Origin: Frigoribacterium sp. PhB160
Lineage (GTDB): Bacteria > Actinomycetota > Actinomycetes > Actinomycetales > Microbacteriaceae
Direction of reading: 5' to 3'
Length of the DNA: 64,000 bases
Assembly: GCF_003751785.1 (NCBI RefSeq)
Contig: NZ_RKIE01000001.1
Coordinates: 1,651,564-1,715,563 of the forward strand
Below, piece after piece: positions 48,181 to 56,501 of the stretch. The notes under the pieces are model-generated. The model saw only the letters and a list, made by a program, of their open reading frames with translations. It ran no database searches and had not been told where the DNA came from. Positions within the stretch are counted from its first letter, which is position 1. Each line of letters opens with the position of its first letter. The position numbers and the translations under genes were made by a program.

Positions 48181-49727
48181 TCGGCCCACCCGGCCTCGCG
48201 CAGCGCGGCGCGGGCTTCGTCCCGGGCCGAGTAGGGGGTGCGTTCGCCGCGGATGTCGCGGTAGTCCTGGTGGCCGGGGCCGGCCCAGAGGATCGAGTCG
48301 CCGTCGCCGACCAGCGCGACGGCGGCGCGGATGGCCGCCTCGGGCGGGCTCACCTCGTGGATCTCGTGGTCGGGGTAGGCCTCGCGGGCCGCGTCGACGA
48401 GGGTGCGGCGGATGCTCGCCGGGTCCTCGAAGCGCGGGTGGTGGTCGGTCACGACGAGGACGTCGGAGCCCGCGGCCGCGACCCGGGCCATCTCGGCCCG
48501 CTTCGTCGTGTCGCGGTCGCCGTCGGCGCCGAAGAGCATGACGACCTTGCCCGGCGTGAAGCGCCGGACGGCCGCGAGGGTGGTGAGGAACGCGTCGGGG
48601 CTGTGCCCGAAGTCGACGTAGACGCTCGGGCCGCGGTCGCCCGAGACCCGCTCGGTGCGCCCCGGCAGGTACGCGACGATGCCGCCGTCGGCCTCGAGGG
48701 CCTGCGAGATGGCGCCGAGCTCGAAGCCCGCCTCGACGAGCATGACGATGGCCAGGGCCGCGTTGGCGACCATGTGCCAGCCGATCAGCGGCACGCGCGT
48801 GGTGAGGTGCCGGTTCTCGGGGCCGGTGAGTCGGAACTCGGTGTAGGCCGCCTGCTCGTCGAGGATCTCGACCCGCCAGTCGGCCTCGACGTCGGGGAGG
48901 ATCGTGATGGTCGTCAGGGGCACCCGGGCGTTGTCGACCACGCGCTGGCCGTACGGCGAGTCGAGGGACACGACGGCGCGCTTGGCCCGGTCGGGCTGGA
49001 AGAGCGGCAGCTTGGCCTGGAAGTACTCCTCCATGTCGGCGTAGTCGTCGAGGTGGTCGTGGCTGAGGTTCGTGAAGGCGGCGACGTCGAAGACGAGGCC
49101 GTCGACCCGGTTGCGGCTGAGGGCCTGCGCGCTGACCTCGACGGCCACCGCGCGCACCTCGCTCTCGCGCATGCGGGCGAGGAGGGCGTGCATCTCGCTC
49201 GCCTCGGGGGTCGTGAGGCGGCTGACGACCGTGAGGTCGCCGATGTGCCGCTCGGCCGTGCTGCTCAGCCCCGTGACGAGGCCGAGCTGTCGCAGCACGC
49301 CCTCGAGCAGGTAGGAGGTGCTGGTCTTGCCGTTCGTGCCGGTGACGGCGAACAGCACGGGCGAGTCGTCGCCGCCCGTGCGGTAGATCCACGCCGAGAC
49401 GTCGCCGAGCGCGGCCCGGGGAGAGTCGACGAGGACGACGGGCAGGCCGCTGCCGCGCGCGAGCTCGAGGCCCGCCGCGTCGGTCAGCAGCGCCACGGCG
49501 CCGCCGTCGCGCGCCTCGGTCGCGAACTCGGCCCCGTGCCGGTGGGCGCCGGGGACGCCCACGTAGAGGTCTCCGGGGTGCAGGTCTGCCGTGCTCAGCG
49601 TGACGCCGGTGACCTCGACGCCGTCGAGGGAGCCCTCGTGCTGGAGGCCGAACTCGCTGACGAGCTGGCCGAGGGACCTCGCCGACGGGTGTTCGGGACG
49701 GAGGACCGGGGGGATCCGGGCGCTCAA
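48177..49727 (-). CDS. murE: UDP-MurNAc-dipeptide third-residue ligase MurE
   Basis: Adds the third amino acid of the stem peptide. 516 residues. [18 protein letters not shown] is the N-terminal domain, [15 protein letters not shown] the ATP loop and [20 protein letters not shown] the carbamylated-Lys region. The substrate-recognition motif, DNPR in diaminopimelate enzymes, is DHHPR here (residues about 428-432), so another diamino acid or homoserine is likely. The start is TTG 49727 with AGAGGA just upstream; no ATG or GTG gives a sensible N-terminus. Confidence 0.95.
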   Translation of the reverse strand: MSARIPPVLRPEHPSARSLGQLVSEFGLQHEGSLDGVEVTGVTLSTADLHPGDLYVGVPGAHRHGAEFATEARDGGAVALLTDAAGLELARGSGLPVVLVDSPRAALGDVSAWIYRTGGDDSPVLFAVTGTNGKTSTSYLLEGVLRQLGLVTGLSSTAERHIGDLTVVSRLTTPEASEMHALLARMRESEVRAVAVEVSAQALSRNRVDGLVFDVAAFTNLSHDHLDDYADMEEYFQAKLPLFQPDRAKRAVVSLDSPYGQRVVDNARVPLTTITILPDVEADWRVEILDEQAAYTEFRLTGPENRHLTTRVPLIGWHMVANAALAIVMLVEAGFELGAISQALEADGGIVAYLPGRTERVSGDRGPSVYVDFGHSPDAFLTTLAAVRRFTPGKVVMLFGADGDRDTTKRAEMARVAAAGSDVLVVTDHHPRFEDPASIRRTLVDAAREAYPDHEIHEVSPPEAAIRAAVALVGDGDSILWAGPGHQDYRDIRGERTPYSARDEARAALREAGWAE

Positions 49728-49741
49728 AGAATCCTCTTCTC

Positions 49742-51562
49742 TCACCAGGTCTGCGGGATGTCGGGTGCCGGCTCCGTCGACGGAGGGACGCGGTACATCT
49801 CGAGGACCTGGGACATGATCTTGTTGAAGGTCGGCGCCGCAGCGGCCGAGGTCTTCATGGTACTGGGCTTGGTGAAGGTCACGACGACCACGTACTGCGG
49901 GTCCTCCGCCGGGGCGATGCCCGCCACGGAGACGATCCGGTCGGAACCGTAGCCGCTGCCGTCCGTGCCGGCGACCTCGGCGGTGCCCGTCTTGGCGGCG
50001 ACGCGGTAGCCGGGGATCGTGAGCACGTCGGAGAGGTCGCCGTCGGTGACGACGCTCTCGATCATGTTGACGGTCGTGTCGGCCGCGGCGGGCGAGACCG
50101 CCTGCACGGGCTCGGCGGTCGGCGTCATCGACACCGTGCCGTCGGCGGCGGTGCAGCTGTCGACCAGCTGCGTCGGGAGGCGGAGCCCGTGGTTGCCCAG
50201 GGTCTGGAAGACGCCGGCGATGTGCACCGCCGTCGTCGAGACGCCCTGGCCGAACATCGTGTTGATGCTGGTCTGCTGGTCCCATTGGGCGGCCGGCCGG
50301 ATGCCCTGGGTGGGCTCGCCGAGGAACCCGACGGCCGTGGGCTCGTTGAGGCCGAACTTCACCATGTAGTCGTGGCGCTGCTGCGCCGAGAGGTTCTGCC
50401 CGAGCAGCGAGATGCCGACGTTGGACGAGTCGCGGAGGATGCCGGTCAGCGTGAGCTTCTCGGTGGGGTGGAACGTCGCGTCGTGGATCTCGCCGCCCCA
50501 CGGGAAGGTGCGCGAGTAGGGCACGGTGGCCTGGCTCGTCGCGGTGGCCTTGCCCGAGTCGAGCAGCATCGCGGCGGTCATCGCCTTGAAGGTCGAACCG
50601 GGCTCGTACGACGCCGTGAACGCCCGCGACCCGAGGTCGTTCACGTCCTTCGTCAGGTTGACGTCGTTGGGGTCGACGGCGGGCCAGTCGGCGACGGCCA
50701 GCAGCTTGCCGGTCTTGACCTCCTGCACGACGGCGGTGGCGGACTCGGCGCCGATGGCCTGCGCCTGCTCGGCGATCGCCTGCTGCGCCATGTACTCGAG
50801 GTCGGAGTCGATGGTGAGCTTCAGCGTCCCGCCTGCCACCGCCTCCTTCATGGTCACGGTGCTGCCCGGCAGCTGCACGCCGTCGGCGCCCCGCTCGTAG
50901 ACCTGCTCGCCGTCGGTGCCGGCCAGGCACGAGTCGGCCGTCATCTCGAGGCCGGCCTGGGGGCCGTCGGTGCCGATGAAGCCCGTGAGGTTGCCCGCCA
51001 CCGAGCCGTTGGGGTACGACCGCGCCGACTGCCGCTCGAAGTAGAGCCACGACACGCCGCTCGCCTTGAGCTCGCGCACGGCGCGGAAGGCGTCGACGTC
51101 GACGCCCTTGACGAGGTAGGCGAAGTTGGCCTCGGGGTCGTCACGGACCGCCTTGCTCATGGCGGCTGCGTCGCCGCCGGTGATGTCGGCCACCTTCGCC
51201 AGCACGTCGTCCACCGTCATGGTGCTCTTCGTCTTCGTGCCGTCCTCGGCCGTCGTCGTGATGGTGACGTCCTTCGCGAAGGCCGGGGCCGCCGTGACGT
51301 TGTACCGCGTGACGCTGCCGGCCAGGACCGTGCCGTCGGAGGCCGTGATCGTGCCACGGTCGCCGTAGGTGACCTGCGTGATCTCCCGCTTGTCCTTCGA
51401 CTGCTCGTTGAGCTCGGAGGCCTGCACGATCTGGATGTCGGCGAGGCGCACGACGAAGACGCCGGTCAGCGCGATCACCACGGCCATGGCGAGGGTCGCC
51501 CGGAGGCGACGGCTGCGGACGCTCCGGCTGCGGGGCGTCCCGCTGCGGGGGGCTTGTGTCAC
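49742..51562 (-). CDS. ftsI: Septal transpeptidase, class B PBP (FtsI/PBP3)
   Basis: Cross-links septal peptidoglycan with FtsW. 606 residues: a short basic cytoplasmic tail, one membrane helix (about 24-44), a pedestal domain (about 50-240) and the transpeptidase domain. Active-site motifs: SxxK in EPGSTFKAM near residue 322, SSN in RDSSNVG and KTG in AAKTGTAEV near 523. No PASTA domain follows. GTG 51562 has GAGGAAC upstream. It comes after the ftsL-like gene and before murE. Confidence 0.95.
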   Translation of the reverse strand: MTQAPRSGTPRSRSVRSRRLRATLAMAVVIALTGVFVVRLADIQIVQASELNEQSKDKREITQVTYGDRGTITASDGTVLAGSVTRYNVTAAPAFAKDVTITTTAEDGTKTKSTMTVDDVLAKVADITGGDAAAMSKAVRDDPEANFAYLVKGVDVDAFRAVRELKASGVSWLYFERQSARSYPNGSVAGNLTGFIGTDGPQAGLEMTADSCLAGTDGEQVYERGADGVQLPGSTVTMKEAVAGGTLKLTIDSDLEYMAQQAIAEQAQAIGAESATAVVQEVKTGKLLAVADWPAVDPNDVNLTKDVNDLGSRAFTASYEPGSTFKAMTAAMLLDSGKATATSQATVPYSRTFPWGGEIHDATFHPTEKLTLTGILRDSSNVGISLLGQNLSAQQRHDYMVKFGLNEPTAVGFLGEPTQGIRPAAQWDQQTSINTMFGQGVSTTAVHIAGVFQTLGNHGLRLPTQLVDSCTAADGTVSMTPTAEPVQAVSPAAADTTVNMIESVVTDGDLSDVLTIPGYRVAAKTGTAEVAGTDGSGYGSDRIVSVAGIAPAEDPQYVVVVTFTKPSTMKTSAAAAPTFNKIMSQVLEMYRVPPSTEPAPDIPQTW

Positions 51563-51637
51563 GAGAGGTTCCTCACCGCGGCGGGCCGTGCTGCCCCGAC
51601 CGCTGTCGTCGTTCGGCTCGCCCTTGCGGGTGTGCCG

Positions 51638-52351
51638 CTAGCGGGTCTCGGGAGCCGCCAGCTGGTTCGGGTCAGACGCTACCGACGGGGCGCCGTTCTG
51701 CGTGGCCGCCGCGCCCGCGCCGGCGGACTCGGTCGTGCCGGCGGTCTCGGTCGTGCCGTCGGACCCGGCCGTGCCGTCGGACCCGGCCGTGCCGTCGGTC
51801 TGGGGGGCGACGATCGCGGCCTCGCCCGCCGCGGCGGGGGCGGCCGCGGCGGCCGACGTGGTCGCCGCCGCGTCGTCGGCCGGGGACTTCGTCGCCAGGG
51901 GCACGCCGTCGAGGAGGGTGTTCGGGATCATGTTGTCGGTCCCGTCGGCCGTGCCGTCAGCGGGAGCGGGGTCGCCGTGCACCGCGCCCGTGGCCGGGTC
52001 GAGGTACACCGGGTTGGAGTTGCGGACCATGCCGAGCTGCTCGGCGTTGTTCGCGAGGTTCTGGGGCGACGAGAGCACGTCGAGCTGCTCGGCGTACTTC
52101 TGCTGGTCGCGGGCCAGCTCGGTCTTGGCGGCCTGCAGGTCGGAGATCTTGTACGCGCCGTCGCTCAGCGCGATGCTGATCGCCAGCTGCGTCAGCAGCA
52201 GGAGGAAGAGGGCACCCGTCGCGACCAGGGCGTAGGCGATGCGCGGACGGGCGCGCTTCTGTGCCCGGCTCGTGACGATCTCGACCGGCGCGACGCGCGG
52301 CGTCGGGGTCGCCGGCGACAGGGGGAACGGGTCGAGGGCCGCGTTGCTCAT
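51638..52351 (-). CDS. FtsL-like bitopic division protein with long low-complexity tail
   Basis: Occupies the ftsL position between rsmH and ftsI. 237 residues: a 38-residue cytoplasmic part, one membrane helix (about 42-64), then a coiled-coil stretch with [30 protein letters not shown] and NAEQLGMV, as in FtsL/DivIC proteins. The remaining about 110 residues outside the membrane are Ala/Thr/Gly/Asp-rich and include [10 protein letters not shown] repeats from an 18-base tandem duplication, which is unusual for FtsL. ATG 52351 overlaps the rsmH stop. Confidence 0.8.
   Translation of the reverse strand: MSNAALDPFPLSPATPTPRVAPVEIVTSRAQKRARPRIAYALVATGALFLLLLTQLAISIALSDGAYKISDLQAAKTELARDQQKYAEQLDVLSSPQNLANNAEQLGMVRNSNPVYLDPATGAVHGDPAPADGTADGTDNMIPNTLLDGVPLATKSPADDAAATTSAAAAAPAAAGEAAIVAPQTDGTAGSDGTAGSDGTTETAGTTESAGAGAAATQNGAPSVASDPNQLAAPETR
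51753..51788. repeat. 18-base tandem repeat in the ftsL-like gene
   Basis: GTGCCGTCGGACCCGGCC occurs twice in direct tandem with a third partial copy to 51798. In frame, so copy-number changes would only alter tail length. Confidence 0.8.
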
Positions 52352-53298
52352 GCTGTTCTCCGGATTCGTTCTGCGGCCCGAAGGCGCACGGGCTTGGCTC
52401 GGGGGTTGCGGTCGATCTCGTCGGCCGAGGCGAGCTCGGCCCCCCGGACCAGGAGTCGGAACTCGGGTCGGTGCTCGGGCAGCTCGACCGGCAGCCCTTC
52501 GGGCGCCGTCGAGGTCGTGCGGGCGGCGAGCTCGCGCTTGACGAACCGGTCCTCCAGGGACTGGTACGAGAGGACGACCATCCGCCCTGCCTCGCCGATG
52601 CGGTCGAGGGCCGCGGGCACGGCCGCCTCGAGCGAGGCCAGCTCGCCGTTGACCTCGATGCGCAGCGCCTGGAACACGCGCTTCGCCGGGTGGCCGGCGC
52701 GCTGCAGGGCCATCGGCGTGGCCGAGATGAGCAGGTCGACGAGGTCGCCGCTCCGCACGAGGGGGGCCTCGGCCCGACGCTCGACGATGCGTCGGGCGTA
52801 GCGGGGCGACAGCTTCTCCTCGCCGTACTGGTAGAAGATGCGACGCAGTTCGGACTCGGGGTACTCGGCGAGGATGCGCTCGGCCGTGACGGGGGCCGTC
52901 GGGTCCATGCGCATGTCGAGGGGAGCGTCCTTCGAGTACGAGAAGCCCCGGTCGACCCGGTCGAGCTGGAGCGACGAGACGCCCAGGTCGAAGAGCACGC
53001 CGTCGACCGTCTCGATGCCGAGGCCGTCGAGGGCCTCGCCGATGCCGTCGTAGGTGGTGTGCACGAGGTCGACGCGGTGGCTGTGGGCCGCCAGCCGCTC
53101 GCCCGCGATGTCGAGGGCCTCCGTGTCGCGGTCGAGCCCGACGAGGTGGAGGTCGGGGAAGCGCTCGAGCATCGCGGCGCTGTGGCCGCCCATGCCGAGG
53201 GTGGCGTCGACGACGACCGCGCCGGGACGACCCAGGGCCGGGGCCAGGAGGTCGAGGCAGCGCTCGAGGAGGACGGGGGTGTGGATCTGTTCTGCCAT
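52348..53298 (-). CDS. rsmH: 16S rRNA (cytosine-1402-N4)-methyltransferase RsmH
   Basis: Methylates C1402 of 16S rRNA in the ribosomal P site. 316 residues. [13 protein letters not shown] opens the fold, [16 protein letters not shown] is the SAM site, [19 protein letters not shown] and [17 protein letters not shown] are family signatures. ATG 53298. It follows mraZ, the normal start of the division and cell wall cluster, and overlaps the ftsL-like gene by four bases (ATGA). Confidence 0.97.
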   Translation of the reverse strand: MAEQIHTPVLLERCLDLLAPALGRPGAVVVDATLGMGGHSAAMLERFPDLHLVGLDRDTEALDIAGERLAAHSHRVDLVHTTYDGIGEALDGLGIETVDGVLFDLGVSSLQLDRVDRGFSYSKDAPLDMRMDPTAPVTAERILAEYPESELRRIFYQYGEEKLSPRYARRIVERRAEAPLVRSGDLVDLLISATPMALQRAGHPAKRVFQALRIEVNGELASLEAAVPAALDRIGEAGRMVVLSYQSLEDRFVKRELAARTTSTAPEGLPVELPEHRPEFRLLVRGAELASADEIDRNPRAKPVRLRAAERIRRTA

Positions 53299-53400
53299 GG
53301 CGAGTCGGACTCGGATCCTGGGCCCTGATCCCCACCCGTCCTGGACCTGGCACCGGGGAAGGTGCGCCAGGGCGGACGGCTGGGAGTCAGGACCGAGGAG

Positions 53401-53832
53401 CTAGAAGAGCCCGGGGATCACCTCCTCCGTCGTGTTCGCGAACGCGGCCTCCTGGGCCTCGTAGTAGGAGTTCCAGGCCTCGGTGGCCCAGATCTCGGCC
53501 CGGTTGCCCGCGCCGATGACGGTGAGCTCGCGGCCCAGGCCGGCGTACTCGCGCAGCTGGGCCGGGATCGTCACGCGGTTCTGCTTGTCGGGGACCTCGT
53601 CGCTGGCGCCGGAGAGGAAGAGCCGCATGTAGTCGCGCCCTTCCTTGCTGGTGATCGGGGCCTGCCGGATCTTCGCGTGCATCTCTTCGAACTCGCGCTG
53701 GCTGAAGACGTAGACGCAGCGCTCCTGCCCCCGGGTCATGACCAGACCGGAGGCGAGCTCGTCACGGAACTTGGCGGGGAGGATGATGCGGCCCTTCTCG
53801 TCGAGCTTGGGCTGGTGGGTGCCGAGGAACAT
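53401..53832 (-). CDS. mraZ: Transcriptional regulator MraZ
   Basis: DNA-binding repressor of the division and cell wall cluster, with the double AbrB-like fold. 143 residues. [22 protein letters not shown] is the first half; [27 protein letters not shown] the second. ATG 53832 with GAGGGG upstream was chosen; the frame continues further but covers the promoter and operator. It is probably autoregulated through the ten-base repeats at 53875-53904. Confidence 0.97.
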   Translation of the reverse strand: MFLGTHQPKLDEKGRIILPAKFRDELASGLVMTRGQERCVYVFSQREFEEMHAKIRQAPITSKEGRDYMRLFLSGASDEVPDKQNRVTIPAQLREYAGLGRELTVIGAGNRAEIWATEAWNSYYEAQEAAFANTTEEVIPGLF

Positions 53833-53874
53833 CTCGCCCCTCCCCCTTCGCCGCGCGCCCCGTGTCGTGGCCCG

Positions 53875-53910
53875 TTCCTCCACTTTACTCCACTCCCCAC
53901 CACTCAGCAA
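53875..53910 (-). promoter_or_regulatory. mraZ promoter overlapping three 10-base MraZ boxes
   Basis: On the minus strand TTGCTG (53910-53905) and TAAAGT (53887-53882) are separated by exactly 17 bases. From the spacer to about +1 lie three direct repeats with a strict ten-base period: AGTGGTGGGG, AGTGGAGTAA and AGTGGAGGAA (53904-53875). MraZ is known to bind several spaced direct repeats before its own gene, so these are the likely operator and binding would block the polymerase. The mraZ ATG is 43 bases further on. Confidence 0.75.
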
Positions 53911-53973
53911 CGATCCGGAGGGCTCGTCTGCTCGGATCACCCCACGGATCTGCTCCAGTTCGGGGGTCACCAG

Positions 53974-54152
53974 GGTGGAGGACTGTGGAGGGGCGATCGG
54001 GTCCGGGAGGCGCAGGGCGCCGTCACAGGGCCCCGCGCCTCCTGCTCAGCGCTGCGTCGAGCGCCCCGCGTCGACGCCGTCGACGTGCGGGGTGCACTCG
54101 TGGTCGACGGGTGGAGCGGAGTGGAGGACGGCGTCGCCGCACGGTGGAGGGA
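53974..54152 (+). repeat. Additional GTGGAGG repeats in inverse orientation
   Basis: On the + strand GGTGGAGGAC then TGTGGAGGGG run from 53974 to 53993, GGTGGAGCGG then AGTGGAGGAC from 54110 to 54129, and GGTGGAGGGA at 54143-54152. The first two pairs keep the ten-base period of the mraZ operator but face the other way. They may be auxiliary MraZ sites. Confidence 0.45.
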
Positions 54153-54194
54153 CGGGGAGGGCCGGGCGACGGGTCGCCCCGGGCGCACGAGAAA

Positions 54195-54218
54195 GGGGCC
54201 GGTCCGGAGACCGACCCC
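54195..54218 (-). terminator. Terminator of the DUF3040 gene
   Basis: On the minus strand a ten-base stem GGGGTCGGTC/GACCGGCCCC with one G-U pair and loop TCCG, followed by TTTCTCG; 37 bases past the stop. Confidence 0.6.
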
Positions 54219-54254
54219 TGAGGTCGTTTCACGCTGGCCGAGGCCAGCGCTGGA

Positions 54255-54674
54255 TCACTGTCGGCCGTCGCCGTCCTGACGGCGTTCCCACCGCTCGTTG
54301 AGGCGGTCCATCATGCCGCCGCCGGCGTTGCCGCCCGAGGCGGGACCCGGACGGCCGGGACGACTCGCCGGTCCGGCGGAGGTCGGAGCAGGCGCCCCGC
54401 GACGACGGGGCGGTGCGATGGCGAAGAGAGCCCCCGCGACGAGGATGACGAAGCCGACGACGCCGACCAGCGGACCGATCGGGGGCTGCCGGATGATCAC
54501 GCCGGTGACGATGACCGCGATGCCGACGAGGGCCGCGAGCACGCCGACGACCACCATGGTGTAGTTCGGCCTGCCGTGCCGGCCGCCGACCGTCGCCACG
54601 AAGTCGGAGTCGTTGTTGTAGAGACTCCGCTCCATCTCTTCGAGGAGCCGCTGCTCCTGTTCGGAAAGTGGCAT
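54255..54674 (-). CDS. DUF3040 family membrane protein
   Basis: 139 residues, function unknown. The N-terminal MPLSEQEQRLLEEMERSLYNND is the DUF3040 signature. Two membrane helices follow at about 40-61 and 66-88, then a Pro/Gly/Arg-rich cytoplasmic tail ending in an Arg-rich helix. Actinobacterial DUF3040 genes often lie next to mraZ, as here. GAAGGGA stands upstream of the ATG at 54674. Confidence 0.85.
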   Translation of the reverse strand: MPLSEQEQRLLEEMERSLYNNDSDFVATVGGRHGRPNYTMVVVGVLAALVGIAVIVTGVIIRQPPIGPLVGVVGFVILVAGALFAIAPPRRRGAPAPTSAGPASRPGRPGPASGGNAGGGMMDRLNERWERRQDGDGRQ

Positions 54675-54759
54675 CTTGGTGTTCCCTTCGAGCACAGGCC
54701 CCTCGGCCTCGGGATCGACGCGTCTAGGTAGCTGCGAGTGTATGCCCGCATCCGATGGC

Positions 54760-54765
54760 TAGGCT
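54760..54765 (+). promoter_or_regulatory. -10 box of idsA, leaderless spacing
   Basis: TAGGCT, seven bases before the GTG at 54773. The earlier in-frame ATG at 54755 precedes this box and is therefore unlikely to be used. Confidence 0.45.
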
Positions 54766-54772
54766 AGGCAGC

Positions 54773-55894
54773 GTGGCTGAGAGTACGCGGTTAGTGGACG
54801 TCGTCCAAGGACGCATCGACGAGTTCATCGACCGGCAACGACCGACGCTCGACCGCATCGCTCCCGACCTGGTCCCGTTCGCCACGTTCCCGGGCGACCT
54901 GCTCCGCGGCGGCAAGCGGTTCCGGGCCCTGTTCTGCTACTGGGGGTGGCGCTCCGTCGCCGGCCGCGACGCCGGGTTCGACCCCCTCGGGGAGACGGTC
55001 GACGAGCGGGCGCTCGACGCCGTCATGGGCGCGGCCGTGGGGCTCGAGTTCTTCCACGCCGCCGCCCTCGTCCACGACGACATCATGGACAACTCCGACA
55101 CGCGGCGCGGACTCCCCGCTGCGCACCGTCGCTTCGAGTCCCTCCACCGCGACGGCGGGTGGCTCGGCTCCCCCGTGGCCTTCGGCACCTCCGGCGGCCT
55201 CCTCATGGGCGACCTGCTGCTCGCCTGGAGCGACGAGCTCGTCAGCGACGCGTTCGACTCGCTCGCCTCGAGGGACGCCGCGCGGTCGGCCCGACGCGAG
55301 TTCAACCGGATGCGCACCGAGGTGACCGTCGGCCAGTACCTCGACATCCTCGAGGAGAGCGCCTGGCGGACCGTGCCCGACCACGACCTCCTGCCCCGGG
55401 CCCAGCGCGTCATCGTCTACAAGTCGGCCAAGTACAGCGTCGAGGCGCCCCTGACGATCGGCGCCGCCATGGCCGGCGGCGACGAGCAGGCCCTCGCCGG
55501 GCTCTCCGCCTTCGGTCTCCCCCTCGGCATCGCCTACCAGCTGCGCGACGACATGCTCGGCGTGTTCGGCGACCCGGCCGTCACGGGGAAGCCCGCGGGC
55601 GACGACCTCCGGGAGGGCAAGCGGACTGTGCTCGTCGCCACGGCCCGACGCGCCCTGCCGCCATCGGCGGTCCGTCTCCTCGACGAGCTCCTGGGCGACC
55701 CCGAGCTCGACGACGACCAGGTCGCCGTCCTGCAGGCCACGCTCCGCGAGTCGGGCGCGGTCGACAGCGTCGAGCAGACCATCAGCGACCAGGTGGAACG
55801 GGCCGTGCAGGCGCTCGACCGGGCGGACGTCGCCCCGTCGGCCCGGTCGCAGCTCTCGAGGCTCGCCGAGACCGTGACGCGACGCGACTACTGA
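54773..55894 (+). CDS. idsA: Polyprenyl (geranylgeranyl-type) diphosphate synthase
   Basis: Condenses isopentenyl diphosphate with allylic diphosphates for quinone, carotenoid or wall-lipid prenyl chains. 373 residues. First aspartate-rich motif DDIMDNSDTRRG near residue 102 and the second, QLRDDMLGVFGD, near 260; GGKRFRALFCYWGWR binds substrate. Chain length cannot be fixed from the motif alone. Start GTG 54773 on the basis of the -10 box seven bases upstream. It occupies the place of M. tuberculosis idsA2 near Rv2175c and pknL. Confidence 0.93.
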   Translation: MAESTRLVDVVQGRIDEFIDRQRPTLDRIAPDLVPFATFPGDLLRGGKRFRALFCYWGWRSVAGRDAGFDPLGETVDERALDAVMGAAVGLEFFHAAALVHDDIMDNSDTRRGLPAAHRRFESLHRDGGWLGSPVAFGTSGGLLMGDLLLAWSDELVSDAFDSLASRDAARSARREFNRMRTEVTVGQYLDILEESAWRTVPDHDLLPRAQRVIVYKSAKYSVEAPLTIGAAMAGGDEQALAGLSAFGLPLGIAYQLRDDMLGVFGDPAVTGKPAGDDLREGKRTVLVATARRALPPSAVRLLDELLGDPELDDDQVAVLQATLRESGAVDSVEQTISDQVERAVQALDRADVAPSARSQLSRLAETVTRRDY

Positions 55895-55954
55895 GCCGCA
55901 CCGCGCCTCCCTCGCCCTGCGTCGACGTCACGTCGGACGTGGGCGGGCTCTCGG

Positions 55955-56311
55955 CTAGAGGAGGCTCTGCGCGACGCGACGGACCTCGGCCTTGCGACCG
56001 GCCCGCAGCGCCTCGACGGGGCTCGTGCCGAGCGACGGCTCGACCGACAGCATCCAGTCGAGCGCCTCGTCGTCGGTGAACCCGTTGTCGGCCAGGACGG
56101 TCACCGTGCCGCGGAGCTCGTGCATCGGCTCGCCGTCCACGAGGAAGACCGCCGGCACGCGGGCGGCGCCGTCGACCTTGGCGGCGAGGAGCACGTGCTC
56201 CTCGAAGAGTCGGTGGACCCGGCTCACGGAGACGCCGAGCGTCTCGACGAGGTCCGGCACGGCCAGCCACTCCGTGTCGGCGAACCAGGGCTGGGCAGAG
56301 AGATCGATCAC
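55955..56311 (-). CDS. Rv2175c-family DNA-binding protein
   Basis: 118-residue winged helix-turn-helix protein homologous to M. tuberculosis Rv2175c, which is a DNA-binding substrate of the kinase PknL. WLAVPDLVETLGVSVSRVHRLFEEHVLLAAKVDGAARVPAVF is the HTH region; LRGTVTVLADNGFTDDEALDWML the C-terminal part. The N-terminus is shorter than in the mycobacterial protein and lacks most of its flexible tail, which carries the phosphorylated Thr; Thr13 is the first Thr here. GTG 56311 has AAGGTGG upstream. The PASTA kinase gene is about 1.7 kb away. Confidence 0.85.
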   Translation of the reverse strand: MIDLSAQPWFADTEWLAVPDLVETLGVSVSRVHRLFEEHVLLAAKVDGAARVPAVFLVDGEPMHELRGTVTVLADNGFTDDEALDWMLSVEPSLGTSPVEALRAGRKAEVRRVAQSLL

Positions 56312-56501
56312 GACACCACCTTGCCACGACCCCCGAGCCCGTCGCGCCGAGATCGCCCCGTTCTGGTCACACGAGTCACGTTCGTCACACCAGTCACTCT
56401 GATTGACTTGCCTTCGCACCTGTGTCAGCTTGGACCGATCGAGACACGCCGTCGCGGCCCTGTCGCCGGCGTGTCGGACGCCCCGACCCGAGGATCACCT
56501 C

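Larger units (their letters stand above)
53833..54254. other. mraZ upstream intergenic region
   Basis: 422 bases between mraZ and the DUF3040 gene. It holds the mraZ promoter with three MraZ-type repeats (53875-53910), further GTGGAGG repeats in the opposite orientation (53974-54152), and the DUF3040 terminator (54195-54218). I see no protein gene in it. Confidence 0.7.

Noticed and set aside
54755-54757. ATG 54755 as the start of idsA
   Set aside because: The TAGGCT box lies between it and GTG 54773, so a transcript from that promoter would not include it.
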